Assembly (NCBI GenBank): GCA_026388275.1
Contig: JAPLKB010000003.1
Location: 1-49,448, forward strand
Origin: Pseudomonadota bacterium
GTDB taxonomy: Bacteria > Desulfobacterota > Syntrophorhabdia > Syntrophorhabdales > Syntrophorhabdaceae
Reading direction: 5' to 3'
Length of the DNA: 49,448 nucleotides
In this document: positions 26,375 to 35,117 of the stretch, piece by piece
How the letters are laid out: each line of letters opens with the position of its first letter
Position numbering within the stretch: position 1 is the stretch's first letter
The notes under the pieces: generated by a model
Database searches by the model: none
What the model saw: only the letters and a program-made list of their open reading frames with translations
What the model was told of the DNA's origin: nothing
Translations under genes and position numbers: made by a program

Positions 26375-27034
26375 ATGGAACTTATTCCCTTCATACAATT
26401 TACGCTAAATACACAATTCATTACACGGTGGATGTTTGGTGGTATCATCCTCTATATCCCTGCCCTTAATTTTTTCTCACTTGGTTACCTGGCAAAGACT
26501 TCGAGGCTTCTTATGATCGGCAGCATCGGGCTTCCTGTATGGGAAAAGAAAAGCGAGATATGGATGGAAGGGGTAAAACTCCTTTTTGTATTTATACTGT
26601 ATGAGGCCATACCATTTTTTCTTTTCTCTTTCGGGTTCTTTCTTACAACCTTAACCAGCATAACAGCTTTTTTTGGAAACATACTTATCAAGCTATCCTA
26701 TCTTGCCCTCTTTTTGTGTTCTTTTTTCATTCCCTTTGCCTTTGCTGCATTCTCTGAAAAAAGCGATTTCAGAAAAGCGCTTGAATTCGACAAAATTCTC
26801 AATGGAATAAAAGAGGTGTTCATCCCTTACACGGGAGGTTATATAAGCGCTCTCATCATTCTTTATATCTGCAAGACTATCATTCACATTCCATATCTCA
26901 TCGGGTTCATCCTTTCATCTTGCCTCACTTATTATGCTCTCCTCATTGCAACATACTACTTTACCCGGTTATATGTTAAAACAACTCTTTCCGAAAATAA
27001 GATAATCGAGACAGACATCCGGGGTAGCGAGTAG
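26375..27034 (+). CDS. DUF4013-like integral membrane protein, 219 aa
   Basis: A polytopic protein with about five hydrophobic segments (residues ~20-45, 68-95, 102-128, 158-175, 178-205). The pattern around GLPVWEKKSEIWMEGVKLLFVFILY resembles DUF4013 proteins (LP-x-W-x-x-...-x-G). Function is unknown. It begins one base after the SDR stop and is followed four bases after its own stop by the aas-like gene, so it may help lipid handling at the membrane (inference from context). Confidence 0.65.
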   Translation: MELIPFIQFTLNTQFITRWMFGGIILYIPALNFFSLGYLAKTSRLLMIGSIGLPVWEKKSEIWMEGVKLLFVFILYEAIPFFLFSFGFFLTTLTSITAFFGNILIKLSYLALFLCSFFIPFAFAAFSEKSDFRKALEFDKILNGIKEVFIPYTGGYISALIILYICKTIIHIPYLIGFILSSCLTYYALLIATYYFTRLYVKTTLSENKIIETDIRGSE

Positions 27035-27038
27035 TCAA

Positions 27039-29177
27039 ATGAACATTGTTTTGGAAAAAAGCGCAAGGGCTTTGTTCAGGCTCTATTTTCGGTTTTTCCA
27101 TAACATTAATATTGAAGGCATTGAAAACATACCGAGAAACCCGGATAAACTGATTATCATTTCAAACCATGCGAGCTTGCTTGACGGACTGATTATCTGG
27201 ACTTATCTAGATTTAAAATTCAAGATCATTGTTGACAGAATAAGGGCACAGGAAAAACTGCTAAAGCCCTTTATGCAAAATTCATTTACTGTCCAAATAG
27301 ACTCGATGAACCCATATTCGCTGAAAGGGGTAATAGAAAAGGTCAATCAAGGTACGCCGTTGCTTATTTTTCCTGAAGGACGCATAACAAGAACCGGCGG
27401 CATTATGAAAATCTATGAAGGTACAGGTTTTGCTGCTTATAAGACAGGAGCAAAAATACTCCCGATTTGTCTCAAGGGCACCTTTTCAACGATTTTGTCA
27501 AAGAAGCAGGGAAGGAAAAGGATTTTCGCACCGATAACGATGAGTATAGGTAAATTGCATGGGCCCATAGATGTTGAAGGTCTGCCGCAGCGGAACCGGA
27601 AAAAAGAGGCTGCAGCAATTATCTACATGCTCCTCTGTAATATATCCTACGAGACATACAACAGGTCTTCTACTTTAAGGCATGAATTTATAAGAGTCTG
27701 TAAAGAACACAGAAACCGGATACTTTATAAAGATGTAACTAAGGTTGAGGTGAGCTATAAAAGGGCACTGGCAGGTGCTTTTATCCTCGGCAGCCGTTTT
27801 TCGCACATTCCGGATAAAAATATAGGAATGCTGCTTCCAAACCTTGCGGCAACTGCTTTGATTTTCATGGGCTTACAGCTTTTCAGAAAGGTCCCCGTAT
27901 TTCTAAATTACTCAAGCGGACCTGCTTCACTAAAACATGCAATGGAGCTTGGCGACTTGAACATTATTGTGACGTCACGCAAATTTATGGAAACAATAAA
28001 ACTTGATTACGCTGTTTTTGAAGGGAAAAAACTTATCTTTATAGATGATATAAAACAGGAAATATGTCTTGGAGATAAATTGCTCGGTTTGTGGAGAAGC
28101 ACTTTTCCAGGATCATTTTCCAGGATTTTACCGGATGAACATAAAGAAACGGCAGTTATCCTCTATACATCAGGCTCTGAAGGTGTGCCCAAAGGGGTTT
28201 GCCTGTCCCACGAAAATATTATTTCCAATATTCACCAGGCACTCTCAAGGATAGATTTAAGAGAGAGCGATTATTTTTTGAATGCGCTTCCTATGTTCCA
28301 TAGCTTCGGACTTACTGTCGGAACTATCCTGCCTATGTTTGCCGGTGCGAAAGTGTTTCTCTATGTGAGCCCTTTGCATTACAGGATAATACCGGAGATT
28401 GCCTATGACCAGGGGTGCACGATATTAATGGGTACAAACACATTTTTAAACGGATTCAGTAAAAAAGCTCACCCTTATGATTTCCATACCATGCGTTATT
28501 TATTCTGCGGCGCTGAGGCGCTAAGCGATGCAGTCTTTGAGAGGTATGCCAGAATATACGGTATACGTGTAATGTCCGGTTATGGGGTCACAGAATGTTC
28601 GCCGGTTGTCAGTATAAATAATGCAATTGAATATGAGCATGGGACTGTAGGGAAGATACTGCCCGGCATAGAACATAAACTTGCGCCTGTTGAAGGCGTG
28701 GACAGCAAGAACGGACATGTGGGCAGGCTCTATGTGAGGGGTAAAAATGTAATGAAGGGATATCTTAAGAATGAAAAGGCGAATCTGAAATACCTCATCG
28801 AAGATCAGGGCTGGTATGATACAGGTGATATCGTTGAAATAACGGAAACCGGTTTTCTAAAAATAGTGGGGAGATTAAAACGGTTTTCGAAAATAAGCGG
28901 CGAGATGATATCTTTAACCGCCATTGAAGAAGCTCTGGTAAGGGACTTCGGAGATCGAAAAGATATAGCTGTCATGGCAGTTGCCGATGAGAGGAAGGGT
29001 GAAAAACTCATTCTTATTACCAATAATCAAAAGATAGATTTAAAAATCACAAGGGAAAAACTAAGAACAAGAGGCTTCTCGGATCTTGCCTGTCCTAAAG
29101 ATATACGGTTTTTAAAGGAAATTCCGAAGCTCGGTACAGGGAAAGTAGATTATATGAAACTTAAAGATATGCTGTGA
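27039..29177 (+). CDS. aas: Bifunctional 2-acylglycerophosphoethanolamine acyltransferase / acyl-ACP synthetase
   Basis: Two domains are fused in the order found in E. coli Aas. Residues ~20-200 are a PlsC-type acyltransferase: SNHASLLDG gives the H-x4-D motif (His 44, Asp 49) and FPEGRITRTG (111-120) the second block. From about 240 the protein is an AMP-forming acyl-activating enzyme, with YTSGSEGVPKGV at about 376-387, GYGVTECSPVVSIN and YDTGDIVEI. Together these re-acylate lysophosphatidylethanolamine using fatty acids activated on ACP. The 712-residue length fits. Start ATG is four bases after the DUF4013-like gene. The 3' end overlaps the remnant FIST ORF on the other strand. Confidence 0.9.
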   Translation: MNIVLEKSARALFRLYFRFFHNINIEGIENIPRNPDKLIIISNHASLLDGLIIWTYLDLKFKIIVDRIRAQEKLLKPFMQNSFTVQIDSMNPYSLKGVIEKVNQGTPLLIFPEGRITRTGGIMKIYEGTGFAAYKTGAKILPICLKGTFSTILSKKQGRKRIFAPITMSIGKLHGPIDVEGLPQRNRKKEAAAIIYMLLCNISYETYNRSSTLRHEFIRVCKEHRNRILYKDVTKVEVSYKRALAGAFILGSRFSHIPDKNIGMLLPNLAATALIFMGLQLFRKVPVFLNYSSGPASLKHAMELGDLNIIVTSRKFMETIKLDYAVFEGKKLIFIDDIKQEICLGDKLLGLWRSTFPGSFSRILPDEHKETAVILYTSGSEGVPKGVCLSHENIISNIHQALSRIDLRESDYFLNALPMFHSFGLTVGTILPMFAGAKVFLYVSPLHYRIIPEIAYDQGCTILMGTNTFLNGFSKKAHPYDFHTMRYLFCGAEALSDAVFERYARIYGIRVMSGYGVTECSPVVSINNAIEYEHGTVGKILPGIEHKLAPVEGVDSKNGHVGRLYVRGKNVMKGYLKNEKANLKYLIEDQGWYDTGDIVEITETGFLKIVGRLKRFSKISGEMISLTAIEEALVRDFGDRKDIAVMAVADERKGEKLILITNNQKIDLKITREKLRTRGFSDLACPKDIRFLKEIPKLGTGKVDYMKLKDML

Positions 29178-29400
29178 TTTTATCATGCACCCTGGCGCCA
29201 CATATTTCTCCGGCAGTTGAACAACCGAAAATATGTGCTTCGGGGTATAATTCTTTTATTTCCTGAAATCTTTTAATATCTTCGAGAATTGCCGTTGTTC
29301 CGAACACAAAAACCAGTTGTGCATCTCTTTTGAGTCCCCCTGCAGGCACCGGCGACAAACATCCTGCATCCTCCTTCCATACACTTTGTTCGATTTTCAT
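29161..29400 (-). pseudogene. Truncated FIST-domain protein (N-terminal fragment)
   Basis: The 79-residue frame matches only the start of the FIST_N sensor domain: AQLVFVFGTTAILEDIKRFQEIK followed by ELYPEAHIFGCSTAGEI. Full FIST proteins are ~370-400 residues. Here the frame stops at a TAA that lies within the last codons of the aas gene on the other strand, so the remaining ~300 residues are gone. A good ribosome-binding site (AAGGGGGAA) sits before the ATG, so a short product could still be made. Deletion up to the aas 3' end is the simplest explanation. Confidence 0.72.
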
Positions 29401-29473
29401 GCTTTCCCCCTTATTAAATTAAAAGATTGCATAATCATTCTCATTATGTTTATCGCATAATAATATTACATAC

Positions 29474-30085
29474 TTAATCCTTTTTACACAGCTGCTTTTT
29501 ATCAAAACATACAAGGTAGATTTCCGAGCTGGCACTCCTTGAGGCAACAGGCTTGAATACAGTAACCTTCTTAAAAAGTTTTTTCAGATTCAAGCTTATA
29601 TCGCTGAAAGCATCAGAAAAAAACAATTTCAAAAAAGCGTCTCCACCCCTCTTAAGCCCATTCAGCAGGATATCATAAACAGCATAATATAACTCCTCGA
29701 TGTTTTTATTGTCTACTTCACGTATACCGGTAATGTTCGGTGCAATGTCACAGGTAATAACATCAAAGTGTTTCAGGGCATGTTTGTCAAGGAGGTCTTT
29801 TATATTGATATCTTTAATATCGTATGTAACGGTTATTGTGTTAACAGCATGTAATGGTTTCAGTGGCAGTATATCTATGCCTATTACCACGCCTTCCTGT
29901 CCGACAATACCGGAAATAACCTGCATAAAGCTGCCGGGCGCACACCCGATGTCCAGGACTTTATCCCCTTTTTTTATAATATGAAATTTATCAAGTGCCT
30001 CTTTCAATTTATAGGCGCTTCGCGCTCTATAGCCGTCTTGTTTTGCCTTTTTAAAAAAGGTATCTTTCGGAATAAATTTACCCAT
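29474..30085 (-). CDS. rlmE: 23S rRNA (uridine-2'-O-)-methyltransferase RlmE (FtsJ/RrmJ)
   Basis: Methylates U2552 in the ribosomal A-loop using S-adenosylmethionine. The 203-residue length is normal. RARSAYKLKEA carries the first catalytic Lys (26), LDIGCAPGSF (44-53) is the SAM-binding motif I, and Asp 113 (TCDIAPN), Lys 153 (FLKLFF) and Glu 188 (SASSEIYLV) complete the K-D-K-E tetrad. The start overlaps the end of the upstream 360-residue gene by eight bases, so the two are co-translated. Confidence 0.95.
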   Translation of the reverse strand: MGKFIPKDTFFKKAKQDGYRARSAYKLKEALDKFHIIKKGDKVLDIGCAPGSFMQVISGIVGQEGVVIGIDILPLKPLHAVNTITVTYDIKDINIKDLLDKHALKHFDVITCDIAPNITGIREVDNKNIEELYYAVYDILLNGLKRGGDAFLKLFFSDAFSDISLNLKKLFKKVTVFKPVASRSASSEIYLVCFDKKQLCKKD

Positions 30086-31160
30086 AGGGGCTTTTAATAA
30101 GGCCCGACTGTTTTGCTTTCGATTTGTCCAGGGCCTTCGTAATAAAATAAGTTAACGCATTTTGAGGGGCATCCATATCCTGAAGGCATTCGATTAGTCC
30201 CTTATAATAGGGAAATTCATTGAGACCATGAAAAATATATGCATAGTCTTCCAGCAGTCTCTTTATGAGGGGGCTCTTCGATTTAAGCTCTTCCAATTCA
30301 AGGAGCTTTTCTATGAATGCATGTTTTTTTTCTTCAACCATATAGGGCGGCAGTATAATGGTTGAACCATCTCCGATGCTGTTATATGTCTTTTTATCTT
30401 CCTCAAGGTTCTTCCATTCAAGAGAAAAAGGCTCGAACACGGGATGCTGCAATATCCTTTCTACAGGCAGAGACCGTGTCGTTTCCGGAATTATGAGGTC
30501 ATATATATCCTTTGGTTTCCTTATATTATCTGTTATGTGTGTAATAAACTGGTTCAGTTTGTTTGCCTCTTCTTTATGTTTGCCTGATCGTGCAGCAGCC
30601 TCTTCCAGCAAATAGCCTGCGTATATGGGAGATATATCAACCATGGTCATGTTTCCCTTTGAGTCTCCAGGATGTTCCTTCATGATATTCCTGAGTCCGG
30701 CTTTACTGACAGGCCCGCTTGTCAGTTTAAAAAGTCCATTGGAAAAATGTATGGCAGCGTTGAAAAATATGAAGTTATTCTTCTTTAACTCATAGGATGC
30801 AACTATCAATCTCAAATGCTCAATATCATAGTTGGACAGAAGTGCCCTATGTTCCCTTATTTCTTCAACCCTTTTCAGAACCGGCTCCCCTGTCATCGTC
30901 GGCTCTTTTACGTCCATCCCCATTGTTTTCAGAACAAAGAGCAGTTTTCTTATCTGTTTCTGAATGTCCTTATCCGCTTCACCGGCATATAGAGCGTTAA
31001 GATAAACACCCGCATTTTCATTCTTTATGTCTTTCAAGGATATCAGGAGCTTTATCTTATCGTCTTTCGATAGCTGTTGGAACGCATTGATGATGTCATC
31101 CATACTATCTGATGCTTTTATGTCTTGAATAATTCTTTCAAACAAAGGTTGTTCCATCAT
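30078..31160 (-). CDS. Hypothetical protein, 360 aa, co-transcribed with rlmE
   Basis: Not recognised. A soluble, largely helical protein, with an acidic/basic mixed composition and no signal peptide. Distinct stretches are HLRLIVASYELKKNNFIFFNAAIHFSNG (~117-144) and a Lys/Glu-rich region near 280-305. No catalytic motif is evident. It starts at ATG 31160 or 31157, with AAAGG upstream. The 8-base overlap with rlmE suggests a link to ribosome assembly or simply shared transcription. Confidence 0.7.
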   Translation of the reverse strand: MMEQPLFERIIQDIKASDSMDDIINAFQQLSKDDKIKLLISLKDIKNENAGVYLNALYAGEADKDIQKQIRKLLFVLKTMGMDVKEPTMTGEPVLKRVEEIREHRALLSNYDIEHLRLIVASYELKKNNFIFFNAAIHFSNGLFKLTSGPVSKAGLRNIMKEHPGDSKGNMTMVDISPIYAGYLLEEAAARSGKHKEEANKLNQFITHITDNIRKPKDIYDLIIPETTRSLPVERILQHPVFEPFSLEWKNLEEDKKTYNSIGDGSTIILPPYMVEEKKHAFIEKLLELEELKSKSPLIKRLLEDYAYIFHGLNEFPYYKGLIECLQDMDAPQNALTYFITKALDKSKAKQSGLIKSPYG

Positions 31161-31406
31161 TGATAGCCTTTCTCTAGTCTAAGCGGGTAGATTTTTCAAA
31201 GTTTGCTGAAAAAATTTGCCGGCTTTGTCTTTGATATCCTCCACCTGCGGCAGGATAGTTCATTTATTACAAGCGGCTCATTATAACACGAAATCCTTTG
31301 TAACTCCAAAAGAATAAGTGCTAACAACGGCAAGAAGAATTCCCTTGACCTGTCCATGAGCAACAACGTAAAATAGCACACTGAAAAGCTTAAAATGAGG
31401 TGATAC

Positions 31407-32132
31407 ATGGCTAATATAATAAACGGAGTTTACTTTATTCAGGGACAGGATGAATTCCTTCCCGATTCTCATGTCTATGTGATAGGTGAGCCGTCATCAA
31501 ATGACCTTTCAATTATTGATGTAGGACTGACTGGAAAGGGTGCTTATAAGATTCAGTCTATTCAAAAAATGGGGATTGAACTTTCGGCAATCAAGCGCAT
31601 TATCATGACACATACTCATTTAGACCATATTGGCTGCTTCTCCGAGATCAAAAAAAATATCCCCCATGCCGAGCTCTGGGTGCATAAGTCTGAAGCCGAT
31701 TTATTGGAAAAAGGCGATGACAGGGGTGTATACGGCATGAATGAGTTTAAGGGGATGTGCCAGATGCAATTCGGTCTGAAACCTGACTCTTTTACCCTGA
31801 AAGTTGAACGCAAGCTCGAAGGAGGCGAAATCCTGGAAATAGGCAACATGATCTGGGAAGTAATCCATATACCCGGACATTCGATGGGAGGCATAGCCCT
31901 TTATAGTCCTTCTTTGGAAGTGTTGATTCCAGGCGATGTGGTATATGCAGATAATGCTATAGGCCGTTTTGATCTTTTCGGTGCAAATCCTGAAGAATTG
32001 AAAAAATCCCTTTATCTGCTTGCTGAACTGAAGGTTGATATACTTCTTCCCGGTCATAATGATATTGTAAAAAAACTTCCTGAAGGATATATCAAAAGAG
32101 TGGCAAAGACGTGGGAGCCGTACCTAATGTAG
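31407..32132 (+). CDS. Metallo-beta-lactamase fold hydrolase
   Basis: The zinc-binding THTHLDHIG motif puts His 69, His 71, Asp 73 and His 74 in place; later ligands are in IPGHSMGG (~153), PGDVVYAD (~179) and LLPGHND (~221). The 241-residue single-domain form is typical of glyoxalase II-like and other small MBL hydrolases, for which the substrate cannot be told from sequence. GAGGTGATAC precedes the ATG. It is monocistronic by spacing: divergent from the 360-residue gene and 225 bases before the next gene. Confidence 0.9.
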   Translation: MANIINGVYFIQGQDEFLPDSHVYVIGEPSSNDLSIIDVGLTGKGAYKIQSIQKMGIELSAIKRIIMTHTHLDHIGCFSEIKKNIPHAELWVHKSEADLLEKGDDRGVYGMNEFKGMCQMQFGLKPDSFTLKVERKLEGGEILEIGNMIWEVIHIPGHSMGGIALYSPSLEVLIPGDVVYADNAIGRFDLFGANPEELKKSLYLLAELKVDILLPGHNDIVKKLPEGYIKRVAKTWEPYLM

Positions 32133-32264
32133 TTGAGAAAGCCAAGAACTACGCTTTGAAAGCAAGTATACTTATGGGTTCTGAGAATATTCAAAGGTAG
32201 AAAATTTAAAAATGTAACCATATCTTGCCATTATATTACAATAATTGTCGTACTTAACTTACAT

Positions 32265-32315
32265 ACATTGTATAACATATCCTACAGACAATAAATTTAT
32301 ATTGTAATACAATGT
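32265..32315. promoter_or_regulatory. Inverted repeat upstream of LamG gene, possible operator
   Basis: ACATTGTAT (32265-32273) is the exact reverse complement of ATACAATGT (32307-32315). The right arm is itself part of the short palindrome ATTGTAATACAAT (32301-32313). It lies about 43-93 bases upstream of the LamG gene start, in a very AT-rich region. No clear -10/-35 pair was fixed. Confidence 0.35.
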
Positions 32316-32357
32316 CAAATAATTCTGATAAAGCCATACTGTCTGTGGAGGAAACCT

Positions 32358-33071
32358 ATGAAACTTATTTTTACGGTCTTTTTCGCGCTGTGTATGTTAA
32401 CATCACCCTGTTATGCAGGCATGATCCACTATTATTCATTTACAACAGACGCTTCTGACCAGGTCGGCGGCGCAAACGGGACACTCACAAACGGCGCATC
32501 CGTTGCTTACGGCGTATTGCACCTTGACGGGAGCAACGACTATGTACAGTACAGCCAAAGGCTAGTCCCGACATCGGGCAGTTACACCGTAGCGCTCTTC
32601 GCCGCTGAAAGCCTTCCGAAAACCGATTACGCTGAGATGATCTCACAGGGTTATTCCGGAGGTCCAGGATTCTACATTGGACACGATCCGTGGGGAGGGG
32701 TTCGCGTCGGCGACAACTCGTGGCCCACCGGTGTGGCATTCCCATCCGATGGTCTTATGCATCATTACGCATTTACTGTGGATGCTGTTGCCGGAAAATC
32801 AAAATTGTTTATTGATGGAAAATGGGCCGCAACTTATGATGGAGCCATCACCTCAACAACTGGCGGAGATTATACCCGCTTAGGAAGTCAATTTTCGTAT
32901 TACGGGGAGTTTTTCGGCGGGACAATAGACGAAGTCCGGATCTATGACAACGCTCTCTCTGCATCTGAAGTAAAAAGTCTCTATAACCCTGTTCCCATTC
33001 CTTCAGCATTGCTTCTTTTTGCTCCCGGTCTTGCCAGTCTTGCAGTAATAAGGAGAAGATTCAGGAAGTAA
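32358..33071 (+). CDS. LamG/concanavalin-like exported protein with PEP-CTERM-like sorting tail
   Basis: A signal peptide (residues 1-20, ...MLTSPCYA) is followed by a ~180-residue LamG-like jelly-roll domain: HYYSFTTDASDQVGGANGTL, LDGSNDYVQYSQ, FIDGKWAATYDG, GGTIDEVRIYDNALSASEVK. The tail VPIPSALLLFAPGLASLAVI followed by RRRFRK has the layout Val-Pro-x-Pro, hydrophobic helix, Arg-rich end of PEP-CTERM-type exosortase substrates. Such proteins are exported, sorted by EpsH/exosortase and often linked to exopolysaccharide. No exosortase is in the window. GGAGGAAACCT precedes the ATG, and a terminator follows the stop. Confidence 0.85.
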   Translation: MKLIFTVFFALCMLTSPCYAGMIHYYSFTTDASDQVGGANGTLTNGASVAYGVLHLDGSNDYVQYSQRLVPTSGSYTVALFAAESLPKTDYAEMISQGYSGGPGFYIGHDPWGGVRVGDNSWPTGVAFPSDGLMHHYAFTVDAVAGKSKLFIDGKWAATYDGAITSTTGGDYTRLGSQFSYYGEFFGGTIDEVRIYDNALSASEVKSLYNPVPIPSALLLFAPGLASLAVIRRRFRK

Positions 33072-33090
33072 TCATAAACGATCAATTATC

Positions 33091-33122
33091 AAGGCAGGAT
33101 CATGTTACCCTGCCTTTTTTAT
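33091..33122 (+). terminator. Intrinsic terminator after LamG gene
   Basis: AAGGCAGG (33091-33098) pairs with CCTGCCTT (33109-33116) and is followed by TTTT. It lies 20 bases after the stop codon. Confidence 0.85.
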
Positions 33123-33415
33123 TGGTCGGTTGGCCATCCTTTCTATTCATTATTGGCTCCTTGTTAATTGCACCTGCATATCAAGTATATGGCCTTTTGA
33201 CTGTAATCGTGGATTACGGGGGGAAATGTTGACTTTATTTACCAACATCAAACGTGCAAGAAACAAGACCTGCGATCCGTCTACCCTCTCCGGTTATTGT
33301 CGCCCAGTGGGCATATTTTGCATCTGACGTGATAGTTATCCTGGTCGTTAAATGGAAGCAATCTGTACGGGCCCGATAATCTGTACGGGCCCGATGAACA
33401 TCCCTCCAGCTATGT
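33123..33415. other. Gene-free interval between convergent genes
   Basis: No supported ORF. The only structure noted is an 18-base tandem duplication near its right end. Confidence 0.4.
33360..33395. repeat. 18-bp perfect tandem duplication
   Basis: AATCTGTACGGGCCCGAT occurs twice in a row (33360-33377 and 33378-33395), each unit containing the palindrome GGGCCC. It lies just past the 3' end of the leftward chemoreceptor gene. Confidence 0.85.
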
Positions 33416-35047
33416 TTATATTTTAAACTGTCCTACCATACCCTGCAGTGTCTTTGAAAGACCGGCAAGTTGCGCCGAGGCCTGAGAGTTTTCCTGGATA
33501 CGGTGTGCGGTCTCCTGAACCACTGTTGAAATCTGCTGTATGCTCGATGCTATTTCATTCGTTGATGCCGTTTCCTGTTCGGATGCCACGGCGATCTGAT
33601 TTATTTCGGAGGACACTGTATTAATCTGGTGGAGGATATCTTTCAGTGCATCTCCTGATTTTGCTGCTTCGACTGTTCCCAGTCCTACGTCAGTCACTCC
33701 TTCTTCCATAGAACGAACTGCCTTCTTCGTCTCGGACTGCATGGCGTGGATGGTTTCCCTGATTTCGTTTGTGGCTTTGCTTGTCCTTTCGGCAAGTTTT
33801 TTCACCTCGTCGGCTACTACAGCAAAGCCTCTGCCGTGTTCGCCAGCCCGGGCAGCTTCAATAGCAGCATTAAGAGCAAGGAGGTTTGTCTGGTCTGCCA
33901 CGTCATTTATAAGACCGACAATATCACCTATCTGATCGGAACGCACGCCAAGACCCTTAATCACTTCCGCTGAATCCCGAACCCGGTCATTGATGCGGTT
34001 CATGACCTGGATTGTTTCCTGTATGATCGTCGCGCCATCAGTAGCGGAAGTATTTGCCTTTTCAGAGCTTTTGGCTGCTATAACACAATTCTGGGCTATC
34101 TCTGAAGAGGTTTTAGACATCTCCTCGCTTGCCGCGGCGACCGAATTGGCCTGCATTGCCGCTTCCTCAACACCGGTTGCCATTTGTTCCGTGGCACTGT
34201 CAAGCATACCGGCCGCGGAAGAGACTTCGTTGCTGCTTTCGGCAACCTGCACAATGGCGTCATGGAGTTTCTCAACAAAGGCATTGAAATGTGTGGCCAT
34301 CTCACCTATTTCGTCCCGGGTATTGACGTCAATCCTTTGGGTCAGGTCACCCTGGGCAACGCTTTCAATGACATCTACCGTCTTATGTATCGGAGAAAGT
34401 ATAATAGCTTTCATAACCATATTAATCGCGTATGAGAAAACTAATGCTGCCAGTAAAACAATAGCCGCAAAAATAAGGACAAAATGAAAGGTCTTCCCTG
34501 CGGAAATGTACAGATCATTACTCAGTTTATTTTCATATTCGACAAGTTTATCCAGATCCTTGCTTAAGACCTGGAAGGTGTCATCGGCCTGATTCATCAA
34601 TATTGTAGCTGTAACCACGTCCATCGTCATGGCCTTTTGGAGAATGTCCTGATATTTAGCCACATCTTCCGAGGTTTTTTTAAAAACATCTTTTTCTGTT
34701 TTTGTAAGATTCACTTTCTTTAAAACTTCTCCTATGATGTCTTTTATCTTTTTTACCTTATCAAACTGTTCATTCCGGAAGCCTTCGACCCTTTGCTGAT
34801 CATAGCCGGAGGTTATCCATCCCATCAATTTATAGATATTGGCATGGACATCCCTGAGATCGGCTATAATACCCGCGCTAATCTTGTAATGATTGAACCT
34901 GTTGTTATAGATATCATCGAGAACAGATTTTTGCTTAAAGAAACCGAACGTGGAGACAATGCCAAAAATTACCAGGAATGCAACCGCCGTCCCGGGTGAG
35001 ACCAAGAGTTTCGTAGTCATCTTCAGATTACCAAGCCATTGCTTCAT
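33416..35047 (-). CDS. Methyl-accepting chemotaxis protein (four-helix-bundle sensor), second copy
   Basis: Transmembrane segments at about residues 13-33 and 190-215 flank a helical ~155-residue periplasmic 4HB-type sensor; HAMP follows ([20 protein letters not shown]), then a signalling domain with tip [20 protein letters not shown]. Start choice: ATG 35047, seven bases after GGGAGGG, is preferred to GTG 35050. It differs from the other chemoreceptor in its sensor and linker. The gene directly upstream encodes a small secreted Cache protein, and a long hairpin separates the two, so this receptor may read the Cache protein's bound ligand (inference). Together they sit downstream of a sigma-28-like promoter. 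Confidence 0.94.
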   Translation of the reverse strand: MKQWLGNLKMTTKLLVSPGTAVAFLVIFGIVSTFGFFKQKSVLDDIYNNRFNHYKISAGIIADLRDVHANIYKLMGWITSGYDQQRVEGFRNEQFDKVKKIKDIIGEVLKKVNLTKTEKDVFKKTSEDVAKYQDILQKAMTMDVVTATILMNQADDTFQVLSKDLDKLVEYENKLSNDLYISAGKTFHFVLIFAAIVLLAALVFSYAINMVMKAIILSPIHKTVDVIESVAQGDLTQRIDVNTRDEIGEMATHFNAFVEKLHDAIVQVAESSNEVSSAAGMLDSATEQMATGVEEAAMQANSVAAASEEMSKTSSEIAQNCVIAAKSSEKANTSATDGATIIQETIQVMNRINDRVRDSAEVIKGLGVRSDQIGDIVGLINDVADQTNLLALNAAIEAARAGEHGRGFAVVADEVKKLAERTSKATNEIRETIHAMQSETKKAVRSMEEGVTDVGLGTVEAAKSGDALKDILHQINTVSSEINQIAVASEQETASTNEIASSIQQISTVVQETAHRIQENSQASAQLAGLSKTLQGMVGQFKI

Positions 35048-35069
35048 CACTTAACCCTCCCGAAAGGAT

Positions 35070-35102
35070 AGATATCTGAAGATCCTTGATCTTCAGATAT
35101 CT
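35070..35102 (-). promoter_or_regulatory. 15-bp perfect hairpin between Cache protein and chemoreceptor genes
   Basis: GATATCTGAAGATC (35071-35084) and its exact complement GATCTTCAGATATC (35088-35101), extended by A-T at 35070/35102, surround a 3-base loop. It lies 15 bases after the Cache gene stop and 23 bases before the chemoreceptor start, with no T-run. It may act as an intercistronic mRNA-processing or stability element, allowing unequal expression. Confidence 0.6.
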
Positions 35103-35117
35103 TCTCACATACTTCTA

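Noticed and set aside
33990-34487. 165-residue rightward ORF
   Set aside because: Antisense to the second chemoreceptor; same artefact.
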